A stretch of 64,000 nt of DNA from positions 62,001-126,000 of the forward strand of contig CP047917.1 in the NCBI GenBank assembly GCA_010202115.1. Direction: 5' to 3'. Below are positions 15,431 to 24,124 of this stretch, piece after piece (position 1 is the first letter of the stretch; every line of letters starts with the position of its first letter). Under the pieces are notes generated by a model. The model saw nothing but the letters and a program-made list of their open reading frames with translations. It made no database searches and was not told the DNA's origin. This DNA is from Candidatus Saccharibacteria bacterium oral taxon 488 (GTDB lineage: Bacteria; Patescibacteriota; Saccharimonadia; Saccharimonadales; Saccharimonadaceae). The position numbers and the translations under genes are program-made.

Positions 15431-17200
15431 ATGGCGAGCCAGTCACAAAAGCAGCAGATCATTCAGAGCATCAAAGATGTGACTAATATCTTGGTGACGG
15501 TGAGCGCTGATCCATCGGTGGACGAGCTATCGGCAGCGCTGGGGCTGACAATTTTCCTGAATAAACTGGGCAAGCACGCCACGGCTGTTTTTAGTGGCAA
15601 AGTTCCGCCGGCGATTTCGTTCCTCGAGCCGGATGAGACGTTTGAAGCCACGGCGGACAGCCTGCGTGATTTTATCATCGCGCTCGATAAGGAAAAAGCC
15701 GACCATCTGCGCTACAAGGTGGTTGATGATGCGGTGAAGATTTTTATCACGCCGTACCGGGCGACAATTACCGAGGCTGATCTAGAGTTTTCGCAGGGCG
15801 ATTATAACATTGAACTGGTGCTTGCGCTTAATGTTGAGAGTCAGGATCATCTCGACAAGGCGCTGACGGCCCATGGCAAGATTTTGCATGATGCAGTGGT
15901 GTCGACGGTGACTGCTGGTATGGTGAGGAGTAGTCTCGGGACGGTTGATTGGCATGATGATAAGGCATCAGGCGTGAGCGAGATGCTGGTTGACCTGATT
16001 GATGAGTTACGAACACCGAAAGTGACCATGGATGAGCAGATCGCAACAGCACTGCTGACCGGTGTTGTGGCGGTGACGGAGCGGTTCAGTAATAACTTGA
16101 CGTCGTCGCGGGTGATGACGTTGGCGGCGGAGCTGATGGCGGTTGGTGCAAACCAGCAATTGATTGCTACCAAGTTGGCTGAGGGACAGGCGATCAAAGC
16201 CGAGGAGCACTCAGAGTCAGAGCAATCAAAGCAAGCGGCCGATGCAGCTGATGATGAGACGCACGATAATGGCGGCCAGGATGGCGCTAATTTTAAGGTC
16301 GAGCGGGGAAAACGCTCGAAGCCGGCTGAGTCAAAAAGAGATGATGGCGCGTTGTCAATCAGCCACGAGCGGCGGGGTAGCCTTGATGATGTGGCCAAGC
16401 AGACTCGGGCCGAAGAGCAGGATGCAGCGGCTCGTGTGGCCACGGCGCAGCTTGATCGCCTTCGAGCAGCGTCAGTGACGAGCGGACGGAGCAGTGCGCC
16501 ATCGACATCGCAACCAATCAGTGCGTCGGTGTCGGCTGAGCCAGAAACGGCCACACCGCTCTTGGGTGGAACGCTAAACGCAACGACGGAGCGGGCGGCT
16601 GAGGATAAGCGCCGCGATCTTGACATTGATCAAAACAAGACTATTCTGCATCACGGCACCTATGTCGGTGCGTCGCGGCCAGCCCTCGGTGAATCGCCGT
16701 TGAATGCTGCCATGGGGAAGTCTGATGAACCACCGAGCGTTGACCCGTTTGCGACCACCAACAAAGACGAAGCGGTCATTGCCGCGCTAAAAGAGGAGAC
16801 GCAGGCGCTGGCTGACAAGCAGACTCAATCTACCTCGCTGCCATCGCTACCAGATTCTGAGCGCGACGCCCGCGCGGCAATTACCGAGGCGCTGGCTGCT
16901 GCACCGCCGCTTGAATCTGCGGCTTCGCCCGCTCCGGTAGTTTCATCTTCGCCGCTACCGACAGTGTCGTCTGCTCCGGCTACGCTCGCTGATATTGAGT
17001 CTAATGTAATGCATGGCCTGCCACCGCTGCCTGATTTCTCTGACTTCTCAGGATCAGGTTTGCCACCGCTGCCACCAGCTCCGGTCGGTGCTGCAGACGG
17101 GGGGCTACCAGCGTTGAACACATCGCCTTCAGCACCGTCCGCCTCTACACAGCCGCGCACCTTTAATCCGTCCCAGTTCCAGATCCCGGGGCAAAAATAG
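15431..17200 (+). CDS. Degenerate DHH-family phosphoesterase-like protein with a Pro/Ala/Ser-rich tail
   Basis: 589 aa. Residues 1-250 follow the layout of DHH-family (NrnA/RecJ-type) phosphoesterases: an N-terminal strand leading to VSADPSVDELSAALGL, where the family has a His-x-x-Pro-Asp-x-Asp motif; a middle strand LVLALNV, where the DHH triad is expected; and a C-terminal ELMAVGANQQLIATKL. The catalytic His and Asp residues are mostly missing, so hydrolase activity is doubtful. Residues 260-589 are low-complexity, rich in Ala, Ser, Pro, Asp and Glu, and end in PPLP repeats, a likely disordered interaction tail. It ends 3 nt before truB and is co-transcribed with it. Confidence 0.75.
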   Translation: MASQSQKQQIIQSIKDVTNILVTVSADPSVDELSAALGLTIFLNKLGKHATAVFSGKVPPAISFLEPDETFEATADSLRDFIIALDKEKADHLRYKVVDDAVKIFITPYRATITEADLEFSQGDYNIELVLALNVESQDHLDKALTAHGKILHDAVVSTVTAGMVRSSLGTVDWHDDKASGVSEMLVDLIDELRTPKVTMDEQIATALLTGVVAVTERFSNNLTSSRVMTLAAELMAVGANQQLIATKLAEGQAIKAEEHSESEQSKQAADAADDETHDNGGQDGANFKVERGKRSKPAESKRDDGALSISHERRGSLDDVAKQTRAEEQDAAARVATAQLDRLRAASVTSGRSSAPSTSQPISASVSAEPETATPLLGGTLNATTERAAEDKRRDLDIDQNKTILHHGTYVGASRPALGESPLNAAMGKSDEPPSVDPFATTNKDEAVIAALKEETQALADKQTQSTSLPSLPDSERDARAAITEALAAAPPLESAASPAPVVSSSPLPTVSSAPATLADIESNVMHGLPPLPDFSDFSGSGLPPLPPAPVGAADGGLPALNTSPSAPSASTQPRTFNPSQFQIPGQK

Positions 17201-17203
17201 CCC

Positions 17204-17860
17204 ATGGACGAGGTGTTGCTCATTGATAAGCCGGCTGGCATGACCAGTTTCGGCGTGGTAGCGCGGCTGCGGCGAGTGCTCAGCCAGGCGGCGGGCAAGA
17301 AAGTGAAAGTTGGCCATACTGGTACGCTCGATCCGTTTGCTACGGGACTGATGATTATTGTGACGGGCAAGAAGTGTCGCGAGGCCGATACCTTTACCAA
17401 GCTCGATAAGTGGTATGAAGCAGAAATCATGCTTGGCGAGGTATCGACGACTGGTGATCCTGAGGGTGAACTGACTCGCGTGTCGACGCGGCAGCCATCT
17501 CGCAGTGAGGTTGAAGCGACGCTTGGTACGTTTGTGGGTGAAATTAAACAGCGCCCGCCGATATTTAGCGCCATCAAGATCAATGGCCGTCGGGCCTATC
17601 AGCTGGCACGTCAGGGTCAGCCGGTCGATATGCCAGAGCGCACCGTGTCGATTTATGCCTTGGAGCTTGTCACCTATGCGTATCCTCGCCTGGTGATTCG
17701 AGTACATGTTTCGAGCGGTACGTATATTCGGAGCTTGGCGGTTGATATTGGTCGGAAGCTGGGAACAGGGGCCTACTGCTGCCAGCTACGCCGCCAGGCT
17801 ATCGCCGAGTATGACGTTGCCGAAGCAAAACCATTAGCGGATTTTGGGATTTTGTCTTGA
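17204..17860 (+). CDS. truB: tRNA pseudouridine(55) synthase
   Basis: Makes pseudouridine 55 in the T-loop of tRNAs. The catalytic motif VGHTGTLDPFATGLM contains Asp43. LDKWYEAEIMLG, QRPPIFSAIKINGRRAYQLAR and SSGTYIRSLAVDIG are the other TruB motifs. At 218 aa it is a short form lacking the C-terminal PUA domain. Translation is probably coupled to the upstream gene (3-nt gap). The usual truB-rpsO-pnp order is preserved in outline, but with inserted genes. Confidence 0.95.
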   Translation: MDEVLLIDKPAGMTSFGVVARLRRVLSQAAGKKVKVGHTGTLDPFATGLMIIVTGKKCREADTFTKLDKWYEAEIMLGEVSTTGDPEGELTRVSTRQPSRSEVEATLGTFVGEIKQRPPIFSAIKINGRRAYQLARQGQPVDMPERTVSIYALELVTYAYPRLVIRVHVSSGTYIRSLAVDIGRKLGTGAYCCQLRRQAIAEYDVAEAKPLADFGILS

Positions 17861-17865
17861 AGTGC

Positions 17866-17871
17866 TATTAT
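17866..17871 (+). promoter_or_regulatory. Leaderless -10 of the pilin-like gene
   Basis: TATTAT 6 nt before the ATG at 17878. It lies just past the truB stop. Confidence 0.5.
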
Positions 17872-17877
17872 CAAAGC

Positions 17878-18372
17878 ATGGGTAGGCAGACAGGTTTTAC
17901 AATCGTTGAATTATTAATTGTGATGGTCGTGATCGCGATTTTGGCGACCATCGGTATTGTGGCGTATTCAGGCGTGCGCCAGGATGCTACTGATACTAAG
18001 ATCCGTTCCATCGTCAAGATCGCCGGGGATGCGCTGCAGATATATGACACACAGAAACGAACGCTGCCGTCAGGACAGGGGACGTTCAATAACGCTAATG
18101 GCGTTGACTCGCTTGTACCGCAGTATATCCAGCCAGGATATCGTGAGGGTGTCAGCAGCAAGAACGCGTCTGGTCCGGATGATATTTTTGTCTGGTATCC
18201 GTGCAAAGATACCTCTGGTAAGATAACAGGTATTGCGGTATTTGCGGCCCTTAATTCCGCTAAGCCGCAGGAGGCAGCTCAGGTTAATGCGGTCAAGGCG
18301 ACCTGCAACATTCCGGGCGCAGCCGTGCCGACTACGGGTAAACCAGCCTATAATTACGTGCAGACATTTTAG
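17878..18372 (+). CDS. Type IV pilin-like protein (outside the main pil locus)
   Basis: The prepilin signature GFTIVELLIVMVVIAILATI begins at about residue 6 after a short basic leader, with the cleavage-site Gly and Glu at mature position 5. It is followed by a globular domain of about 120 residues with two Cys (WYPCKDTSG, VKATCNIPG) that could form the pilin disulfide loop. The frame is open from 17857, but the ATG at 17878 gives the correct short leader and has TATTAT 6 nt upstream. It is probably matured by the PilD encoded at 47.1 kb. It could be an alternative major pilin or a minor pilin. Confidence 0.88.
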   Translation: MGRQTGFTIVELLIVMVVIAILATIGIVAYSGVRQDATDTKIRSIVKIAGDALQIYDTQKRTLPSGQGTFNNANGVDSLVPQYIQPGYREGVSSKNASGPDDIFVWYPCKDTSGKITGIAVFAALNSAKPQEAAQVNAVKATCNIPGAAVPTTGKPAYNYVQTF

Positions 18373-18409
18373 TAAATGCGGTTGATTTGCGTTTTTAGCG
18401 TAGCATTGG

Positions 18410-18415
18410 TATAAT
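18410..18415 (+). promoter_or_regulatory. rpsO -10 element
   Basis: TATAAT 9 nt before the rpsO ATG. A possible -35 TTGCGT lies 17 bp upstream at 18387-18392. Confidence 0.55.
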
Positions 18416-18424
18416 GACGAGGCT

Positions 18425-18691
18425 ATGATTAGCAAAGACGATAAAGCGAAAGCAATTGCTTTGACTCAGGTCAGCAAGGACGACGTTGGCAGCCCGCAGG
18501 CGCAGGTGTCGATCTTGACGGCTCGTATCAAAGAGGTCACCAAGCACCTGAAGGCGAATAAGCACGACTTCATGGCGCGCCGTGGCTTAATCCAGATGGT
18601 TGGCAAGCGCAAACGCCTGCTCAGATACCTGGAGCGAACTGATTTTGAGAGTTATAAAGCGGTTGTGGCTGCCCTGGGTCTGCGTAAGTAG
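18425..18691 (+). CDS. rpsO: 30S ribosomal protein S15
   Basis: Binds the 16S rRNA central domain. 88 aa, normal length. DVGSPQAQVSILTARIKEVTKHLKANKHDF and GLIQMVGKRKRLLRYL in shortened form match the S15 signature (GS-x-Q-x-Q-I/V motif, HD, RKR-LL-YL). Monocistronic between its own -10 and a terminator. Confidence 0.96.
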   Translation: MISKDDKAKAIALTQVSKDDVGSPQAQVSILTARIKEVTKHLKANKHDFMARRGLIQMVGKRKRLLRYLERTDFESYKAVVAALGLRK

Positions 18692-18713
18692 TCGCGCCTC
18701 GGTAGTTGTACGG

Positions 18714-18749
18714 ATATCCACCTTGATATATCACGAGGTGGGTATTTTT
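18714..18749 (+). terminator. rpsO terminator
   Basis: Stem ATATCCACCTT / GAGGTGGGTAT with G-U pairs (18714-18724 with 18735-18745), followed by a T run to 18749. Confidence 0.7.
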
Positions 18750-18751
18750 AT

Positions 18752-19345
18752 TTAGCGCGGTGTGGCTACAAAAACCGTCCGGCCGTCAGCTGCGCCGCCA
18801 AGGGTGCATGAATAGAGGGTAAGCTGTGGTTTGTTGGTTCGGTTTTCAATGTGAACGGCATCTGGCTTGACATCAAATAACTGAGATATGACGTAGGTAT
18901 AGCGCTTGCCGCGGTAGTCAATGATTATTTCATCGCCAATGCGTAGTCTATCGATGTTGTAGAATGGTGATTTTTGGATGGTTTGCTGCGGCGTCAGGCC
19001 CATGATAAATCGGTGGGCCGACAAGACGAAGTTGCCGCCGTCGACTGGATTGCCATTCTCTGGTTGGCGCCACCACGCACCCCGCTCCATAGTCTCGGCG
19101 CCGCCAGTAGCGTACGGCACGTTAATGTCAATTTTGGGAATATAGAGACGATCCTCGGTGATGCTGGTTTCTGGCGTGGCGGCGAGAAGCTGGGTGGTTT
19201 CGTTACGCGTTGGGTTAATGAGCTGAGCACGAAAGAATGGACTAAACGCCGTGATGAGTGTGTAGCCGCCACCAGTGAGCATGATAATGGCCAGACTCAT
19301 ACTGAGCCATCGGCGGCGGTTTCTGGCGTGGGTTATCTGCTTCAC
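18752..19345 (-). CDS. Sortase
   Basis: Membrane-anchored cysteine transpeptidase that links surface proteins to the cell wall or to each other. 197 aa: an N-terminal membrane anchor (about 13-33), then the sortase barrel with catalytic His111 (VLSAHRF), Cys180 (TLYSC) and Arg189 (GRTVFVATPR). The compact form with TLYSC resembles class D/E sortases. GTG start with TACAAT 6 nt upstream. No LPxTG-type substrate is recognised among the genes in this window. Convergent with rpsO. Confidence 0.9.
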   Translation of the reverse strand: MKQITHARNRRRWLSMSLAIIMLTGGGYTLITAFSPFFRAQLINPTRNETTQLLAATPETSITEDRLYIPKIDINVPYATGGAETMERGAWWRQPENGNPVDGGNFVLSAHRFIMGLTPQQTIQKSPFYNIDRLRIGDEIIIDYRGKRYTYVISQLFDVKPDAVHIENRTNKPQLTLYSCTLGGAADGRTVFVATPR

Positions 19346-19351
19346 TTGTTA

Positions 19352-19357
19352 ATTGTA
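19352..19357 (-). promoter_or_regulatory. Leaderless -10 of the sortase gene
   Basis: TACAAT on the minus strand, 6 nt before the GTG start. No Shine-Dalgarno. Confidence 0.55.
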
Positions 19358-19430
19358 GCATGGGCGGGTTTTTCTGGCAGTATGGGTTGTTGCCTTATCG
19401 GAGTGGGTTGATCTATTTAGGGGTATTAAA

Positions 19431-19459
19431 TTGACTTTTTATAGTTTTTATGCTAAATT
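19431..19459 (+). promoter_or_regulatory. Leaderless promoter of the 206-aa hypothetical gene
   Basis: TTGACT (19431-19436), 17-bp spacer, TAAATT (19454-19459), then 7 nt to the ATG at 19467. Confidence 0.65.
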
Positions 19460-19466
19460 ACAGATT

Positions 19467-20087
19467 ATGAGTGAATACGCACCGCGGGCTGATAAATTAC
19501 CGCCAGATGTGGCTGACCAAGTGACAAAGATTGGTGAAGTTCTGGCTGCTGTTAAGAAGCAGCTTGGTCCGGATGGGGGACGGTTAAGTGATAGCCCGCT
19601 GCATCTTGAGAAGTTGGAAGAGCCGAGTGCTGATGATCATAATCCAAGGTTTACGAATGCGGATGATTTTTGGAAAAACGGCATGGATCCATCGCGAGCA
19701 AATTCGTCGCAAGACGGCTCTGATGCGTCTGAAAAACTGCCGAGTAAATTTGTTAATAATTTTTGGCAGTACTTTTTTCCGGATGAAATGTTTGAGAAGG
19801 ATGAGCTGTTGGGCTCGGTTGTGCTAAGCAAACCACCGCGACAACGGTTGAAGCTGGCGGGAGGAGAGCTCCTCACATCGGTTCAGCAGTTGTTTGGGAT
19901 GTTATTTGAGGATACCAATATTGATAGCCACAAACTTGCTACCCTGGAGTCAGCAGCTGGTGAAGAGCACCTTACCGATCTTAAGGAGGCAATGTTTATG
20001 CTCTATGTGCTGGCACTACATACGGTTACTCAACAAAATGTTATTGAGGCTGAGTGTTCAAGTGCGCATGAGTATTTGTGCAAATAG
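19467..20087 (+). CDS. Hypothetical protein, 206 aa
   Basis: Family not recognised. Soluble and acidic, with no signal peptide. A patch rich in Asp/Ser/Pro (residues about 45-85) is probably flexible, and the C-terminal half is helical. The frame is open from 19431, but the ATG at 19467 lies 7 nt after a good leaderless promoter. It ends 9 nt before the Tat-signal gene, whose AGGAG overlaps this gene's end, so the two form an operon and may act together. Confidence 0.65.
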   Translation: MSEYAPRADKLPPDVADQVTKIGEVLAAVKKQLGPDGGRLSDSPLHLEKLEEPSADDHNPRFTNADDFWKNGMDPSRANSSQDGSDASEKLPSKFVNNFWQYFFPDEMFEKDELLGSVVLSKPPRQRLKLAGGELLTSVQQLFGMLFEDTNIDSHKLATLESAAGEEHLTDLKEAMFMLYVLALHTVTQQNVIEAECSSAHEYLCK

Positions 20088-20096
20088 GAGTTCGGT

Positions 20097-20888
20097 ATGG
20101 TAAGAAATATGAATGCAGAGCCACCAAGGATAAGTCGGCGCGGTCTATTATGTGGTGCGGTTGGGGCAGTGGCGGCCACAGCTGGTGGGCTGCTTATGAA
20201 TCGTGGCGATGAAAGTCAACGGAGAGTATCGGTAGAGACGAATGCTCCGAAGCTTGATCTTGATTGGGCGTATGAGATATATGGCCAAGCCCGTGATATG
20301 TTTCGGCAATGTATTGAGGAGGCGCCCGTGTTTACGAGTGAGATGCCGCCGATATTGCCACCGCCCGCATCGGTATCTATCTCTCGAGACGGAGGTAGGC
20401 GTGGTTTTATGACGGGGGGTGCGCTACTTCGTAAGGCCGGTCATTCTGAGCGAGCAGTGATCGGAACAGCAGTCTCTTCGGATTTGGATGATGACAGTAG
20501 GGTGCGTGTAGCCGTCGCGTTTGAGCTGTTGGCGGGCAAACCCGAAGCTAAGATCGCTGAGCTGATGGCGGTTTGGGGAATTTCAAGGCGAGGTTTGCCG
20601 ACAGAACGTGCCTTTCGGGACATATTGTATGAGATTAATCCGGAAGAGCTGATGTTGTCCTTTGTGCCAAAATCTCAGAGGCTACCGACAGCACCAACTA
20701 GCGAGCATCCGTATGAGTGGACTGCTATGCTGCCGGGAACGGAGAGTTTTAATGTGATACAACAAGTCGTTGGTGCGGCTGGCGGTAGTTCGCCGGAGAC
20801 GTTGTCACCAACGCCAGAGGTTTTGGATCGAGTAAGTGAGCAGCTCGCTGCGGTTCGGGATGCGTTTGCTCAGGCCGGCTTCCTATAA
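20097..20888 (+). CDS. Secreted protein with twin-arginine signal, 263 aa
   Basis: The N-terminus reads RISRRGLLCGAVGAVAATAG, a classic twin-arginine (S-R-R-G-L-L) signal with a moderately hydrophobic core, implying export of a folded protein through Tat. No tat genes are in the window. The mature region has a Pro-rich stretch (about 80-92) and no recognised catalytic motif. AGGAG precedes the ATG at 20097, and an in-frame ATG at 20109 is an alternative. Operon with the 206-aa gene upstream. Function unknown. Confidence 0.7.
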   Translation: MVRNMNAEPPRISRRGLLCGAVGAVAATAGGLLMNRGDESQRRVSVETNAPKLDLDWAYEIYGQARDMFRQCIEEAPVFTSEMPPILPPPASVSISRDGGRRGFMTGGALLRKAGHSERAVIGTAVSSDLDDDSRVRVAVAFELLAGKPEAKIAELMAVWGISRRGLPTERAFRDILYEINPEELMLSFVPKSQRLPTAPTSEHPYEWTAMLPGTESFNVIQQVVGAAGGSSPETLSPTPEVLDRVSEQLAAVRDAFAQAGFL

Positions 20889-20905
20889 AGCGTGCGGCGC
20901 TGTGA

Positions 20906-20911
20906 TATAAT
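20906..20911 (+). promoter_or_regulatory. pnp promoter -10 with a leader of about 100 nt
   Basis: TATAAT, giving a transcript start near 20918. The leader (20918-21016) is unusually long for this chromosome and ends in a purine-rich Shine-Dalgarno (AGAGAGGA). A long pnp leader is a place where post-transcriptional autoregulation occurs in other bacteria (known for the gene, not shown here). Confidence 0.5.
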
Positions 20912-21016
20912 AGATGGTACGAAGCATAACCCGCAGACGGTGATGGATGTGTGGTGTGTTGATAGTAAACCAGCACGCATGCACCTGTTACTGTCTTTGC
21001 GAGAAAGAGAGGATCT

Positions 21017-23134
21017 ATGGCAATTATTAACCCGAGTGGTAAGGAGATTTTTTCGGTTACGACGGAATTATGTGGCCGGCCGTTGACGCTCGAGGTCAAC
21101 CGTGTTGGTTTTCGGACGACTGGTAGTGTGCTGGTACGCTATGGCGATACGGTGGTCTTGGGCAGTGCTCAGGTGGGCAGCCGGCCGGTGCAATTGGATT
21201 ATTTCCCGCTGTCGATTGATTATGAAGAACGGTTTTATGCAGCGGGTAAAATTTCTGGCTCGCGGTTTATCAAGCGCGAGGGTCGGCCGAGCGACGAGGC
21301 GGTGCTGGTCGGCCGGCTAATCGACCGTCCGATTCGGCCGCTGTTTCCAAAGGGCTACCGTCAAGAGGTGCAAGTCGTGGCGACGGTGCTGAGCATGGAT
21401 CCGGATTTCCGCCCGGACGTGGTGGCGATGATTGCGGCGTCGAGTGCCCTGATGCTGACCGGGACGCCGTTTGACGGACCGGTAGCAGGGCTCCGCGTCG
21501 GGCGGGTGAATGGCGAGTTTAAGGCCTTTTTGACGCCAGAGGAGCGCCAGCAATCTGATTTGGATTTGGTGGTGGCGGGTATCGAGAGTGGCATCACCAT
21601 GGTGGAGGCTGGCGCCGAGGAGGTATCAGAAGAGGTGATCGTCGACGCTATGGCCTGGGCGCACCAGATGATGCAACCGGCGATTCAGTTGCAGCGAGAG
21701 TTGGCAGCCAAAGTGGCGCCAGCCGCACAAGAATATGAATTAGTTTTACCTGATGAAGCAATTCAGCAGACGGCTGACGAATGGGTTGATGGTAAATTGG
21801 GTGAGCAAATTCGCCGGCCGTATCCGGAGCGCAATGAGCTGATTCGCGATATTCGTGCTGAGTTTCATGAAGCGATGGCCAAAAGACTTGGCATAGATGA
21901 GGAAGAATATAGCGAAGTTCGCAATGATTATGATGAAGCGTTCACGCTGGCATTGCACAAAGATGTTCGCCGCGGTATCGTCGAGGATAATATGCGTCCA
22001 GATGGCCGCAAATTAACGGAAATTCGCCCATTAAGTTCAGAAGTTGGTTTGTTGCCGCGAGCACACGGCTCAAGTCTGTTTACTCGCGGCGTGACGCAGG
22101 GTATGAATATCGTCACTTTGGCGCCACTGAGTTATGCGCAGCTGGTTGATACTATGGAAGTTAACGACGGCGAGCGGCGCTACATGCATCATTACAATGC
22201 GCCGGGCTACACGGTTGGCGAGGTCAAGCGGATGGGTAGCCCGGGCCGGCGCGAGATTGGCCACGGCTACTTGGCGGAGCGAGCCTTGACGCCGGTGTTG
22301 CCGAGCGAAGAAGACTTCCCGTACGCCATTCGCAGCGTTACCGAAATTATGAGCCAGAACGGTTCGACGTCGATGGCAGCGACCTGTTCGAGCTGTCTGG
22401 CGTTGATGGATGCTGGCGTGCCTCTCTCGGCACCAGTTAGCGGTATCGCCATGGGTCTGATGATGGACGGTGATACACCGTACGTATTGAGCGATATTGC
22501 CGATGCCGAGGACTTTGCCGGTGACATGGACTTCAAGGTGACTGGTACAGCCAAGGGCATCACGGCGCTGCAGATGGATATGAAAGTGCATGGTTTGCCG
22601 GTGGCAGTGCTGCGCCAAGCGATTGAGCAGAGTAAGGCTGGCCGGGCATTTATCCTTGACCATATGCTAAGTATTTTGCCAGCGCCGCGCGAAGCACTCA
22701 GCCCATACGCGCCGCGGATTGAAAAGCTAAAAATTGACCCAGATAAAATCGGTGCGGTCATTGGCAAGGGCGGCGAGGTGATTAACAAGATCACCAGCGA
22801 GACTGGCGCCGAGGTTGATATTAAGGAAGACGGCTTGATCACCATCGCCAGCCCGAATGGCGAATCGATCGAGAAAGCTCTCAATTGGATTAAAAGCCTG
22901 GTTGAGGAGCCGGAAGTTGGCAAAATCTATGAGGGCAAGGTGGTCAGTATCAAAGATTTCGGAGCCTTCGTGAATATTCTGCCGGGAGTTGACGGGATGG
23001 TGCACATCTCGAAGCTGGCCGATCATCGCGTGGCTAAGGTGACTGATGTGGTCAAGGAAGGACAAACCGTTCGCGTGAAAATCACTGGCATCGATGAGCG
23101 CGGTAAGATTAACTTGACGATGATCGGGTTGTAA
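21017..23134 (+). CDS. pnp: Polyribonucleotide nucleotidyltransferase (PNPase)
   Basis: 3'-5' phosphorolytic exoribonuclease of mRNA decay. Two RNase PH-like domains: the first has LVRYGDTVVLGSAQ and REGRPSDEAVLVGRLIDRPI; the second has LLPRAHGSSLFTRG and SQNGSTSMAATCSSCLALMDAG. KH (DKIGAVIGKGGEVINKITSE) and S1 (VGKIYEGKVVSIKDFGAFV) follow. At 705 aa it is complete. In most bacteria it follows rpsO directly. Here a sortase gene and a two-gene operon lie between them and pnp has its own promoter. Confidence 0.97.
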   Translation: MAIINPSGKEIFSVTTELCGRPLTLEVNRVGFRTTGSVLVRYGDTVVLGSAQVGSRPVQLDYFPLSIDYEERFYAAGKISGSRFIKREGRPSDEAVLVGRLIDRPIRPLFPKGYRQEVQVVATVLSMDPDFRPDVVAMIAASSALMLTGTPFDGPVAGLRVGRVNGEFKAFLTPEERQQSDLDLVVAGIESGITMVEAGAEEVSEEVIVDAMAWAHQMMQPAIQLQRELAAKVAPAAQEYELVLPDEAIQQTADEWVDGKLGEQIRRPYPERNELIRDIRAEFHEAMAKRLGIDEEEYSEVRNDYDEAFTLALHKDVRRGIVEDNMRPDGRKLTEIRPLSSEVGLLPRAHGSSLFTRGVTQGMNIVTLAPLSYAQLVDTMEVNDGERRYMHHYNAPGYTVGEVKRMGSPGRREIGHGYLAERALTPVLPSEEDFPYAIRSVTEIMSQNGSTSMAATCSSCLALMDAGVPLSAPVSGIAMGLMMDGDTPYVLSDIADAEDFAGDMDFKVTGTAKGITALQMDMKVHGLPVAVLRQAIEQSKAGRAFILDHMLSILPAPREALSPYAPRIEKLKIDPDKIGAVIGKGGEVINKITSETGAEVDIKEDGLITIASPNGESIEKALNWIKSLVEEPEVGKIYEGKVVSIKDFGAFVNILPGVDGMVHISKLADHRVAKVTDVVKEGQTVRVKITGIDERGKINLTMIGL

Positions 23135-23158
23135 CTTTTGCTTTTTAGCAAAGTACGC

Positions 23159-23164
23159 TACAAT
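23159..23164 (+). promoter_or_regulatory. -10 element of the Pro/Gln-rich membrane-protein gene
   Basis: TACAAT 30 nt before the ATG at 23195. The leader carries GAGGGGGA as Shine-Dalgarno. Confidence 0.5.
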
Positions 23165-23194
23165 AGGAGAATATAAGACTAATTGAGGGGGATT

Positions 23195-24073
23195 ATGGAC
23201 GATAAGAATAATAAAAACGTACCACAACCGACAGCAACACCGCCAGCAGCAAATGAGCAGGCTGCTCCAGTAGTACCACAGCCAGTACCATCGGCTCCAC
23301 AATCGCAGCAGCCGCTGCAGCAGGGTGTGCCAATGCAGCCCAAAAAGGGCTTGAGCAAGGGTGCGCTATGGGGTATCATCGGTGGCTCAATTGGTTTGAT
23401 AGTCATTGTCGTTGGTATCGTGTTGGCAGTTATATTCCTTGGTGGGCCATCAAAGGCTGATTACCAAGAAGCTGCTAAGGCCATGAAAGAGTTTGACGGC
23501 AACAGCCTCAACTCGGCACTCAAGTCGTCGAATGCTGATAACGCAAAGAAGCTGATTGAAGAGGCGGTGGAGCGTGCTGATACAATGATGAAAAAACTTG
23601 ATGCATCAAAGATTATGCGCGACGAGGAGACCAAAAAATCTTTCGGTGAATACAAGACTGCCTACGAAAAAGTACGCCCGAATTTGCTTGCCATTGCCAG
23701 TCTGATAGGAGATATGAAGGACTTTTCTAAGAAGTGCGCACCAAGCTTCTTCGGCTATGTCGGTAAGTCAGGAGACGAAGTAAAGAAGCTCTACGATGAA
23801 AAGATGAGCGACTGCTATAAGCTGCTCGATAACGTTGCCAAATCAGAACAGAAAGAAGCACAGGACTTTGGCAAGCAAATGAAAGAGTATTACAAGTTGC
23901 TGGGTGATTACTTCGTGGCACGCGCTAATAAAGACTACACTACTCGGGTACCGCGTCTACCGTCGGGTAGCTCAAATCCACTGGCCGGCTTTGCTAAAAA
24001 GATTCAAGAGTCAAACCTACAGAAACACGAGCGAGAATTCATCAACTTAGTGAAAGAAAAAGCTGAAAAGTAA
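23195..24073 (+). CDS. Membrane protein with Pro/Gln-rich head, 292 aa
   Basis: Residues 1-50 are a Pro, Gln and Ala-rich disordered cytoplasmic head. Residues about 58-85 form a single membrane helix (IGGSIGLIVIVVGIVLAVIF). The remaining 200 residues are an extracytoplasmic, Lys/Asp-rich helical domain. The same head-helix-domain plan is seen in the product at 3823-4443. Start chosen at 23195 because of the strong Shine-Dalgarno. Followed by a terminator. Function unknown. Confidence 0.72.
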   Translation: MDDKNNKNVPQPTATPPAANEQAAPVVPQPVPSAPQSQQPLQQGVPMQPKKGLSKGALWGIIGGSIGLIVIVVGIVLAVIFLGGPSKADYQEAAKAMKEFDGNSLNSALKSSNADNAKKLIEEAVERADTMMKKLDASKIMRDEETKKSFGEYKTAYEKVRPNLLAIASLIGDMKDFSKKCAPSFFGYVGKSGDEVKKLYDEKMSDCYKLLDNVAKSEQKEAQDFGKQMKEYYKLLGDYFVARANKDYTTRVPRLPSGSSNPLAGFAKKIQESNLQKHEREFINLVKEKAEK

Positions 24074-24092
24074 TTTTCGCCTCAGCATCAAG

Positions 24093-24124
24093 CAAAACAC
24101 CTCGCATAGTGACGAGGTGTTTTG
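24093..24124 (+). terminator. Intrinsic terminator abutting the next promoter
   Basis: Perfect 12-bp stem CAAAACACCTCG/CGAGGTGTTTTG (24093-24104 with 24113-24124). The T-rich 3' arm runs directly into the TATAAT (24125-24130) of the uracil-glycosylase gene. Confidence 0.8.

Noticed and set aside
15847-16626. 259-aa minus-strand ORF
   Set aside because: Shadow of the DHH-like gene. Ser/Ala/Arg-rich with no motif or start signal.
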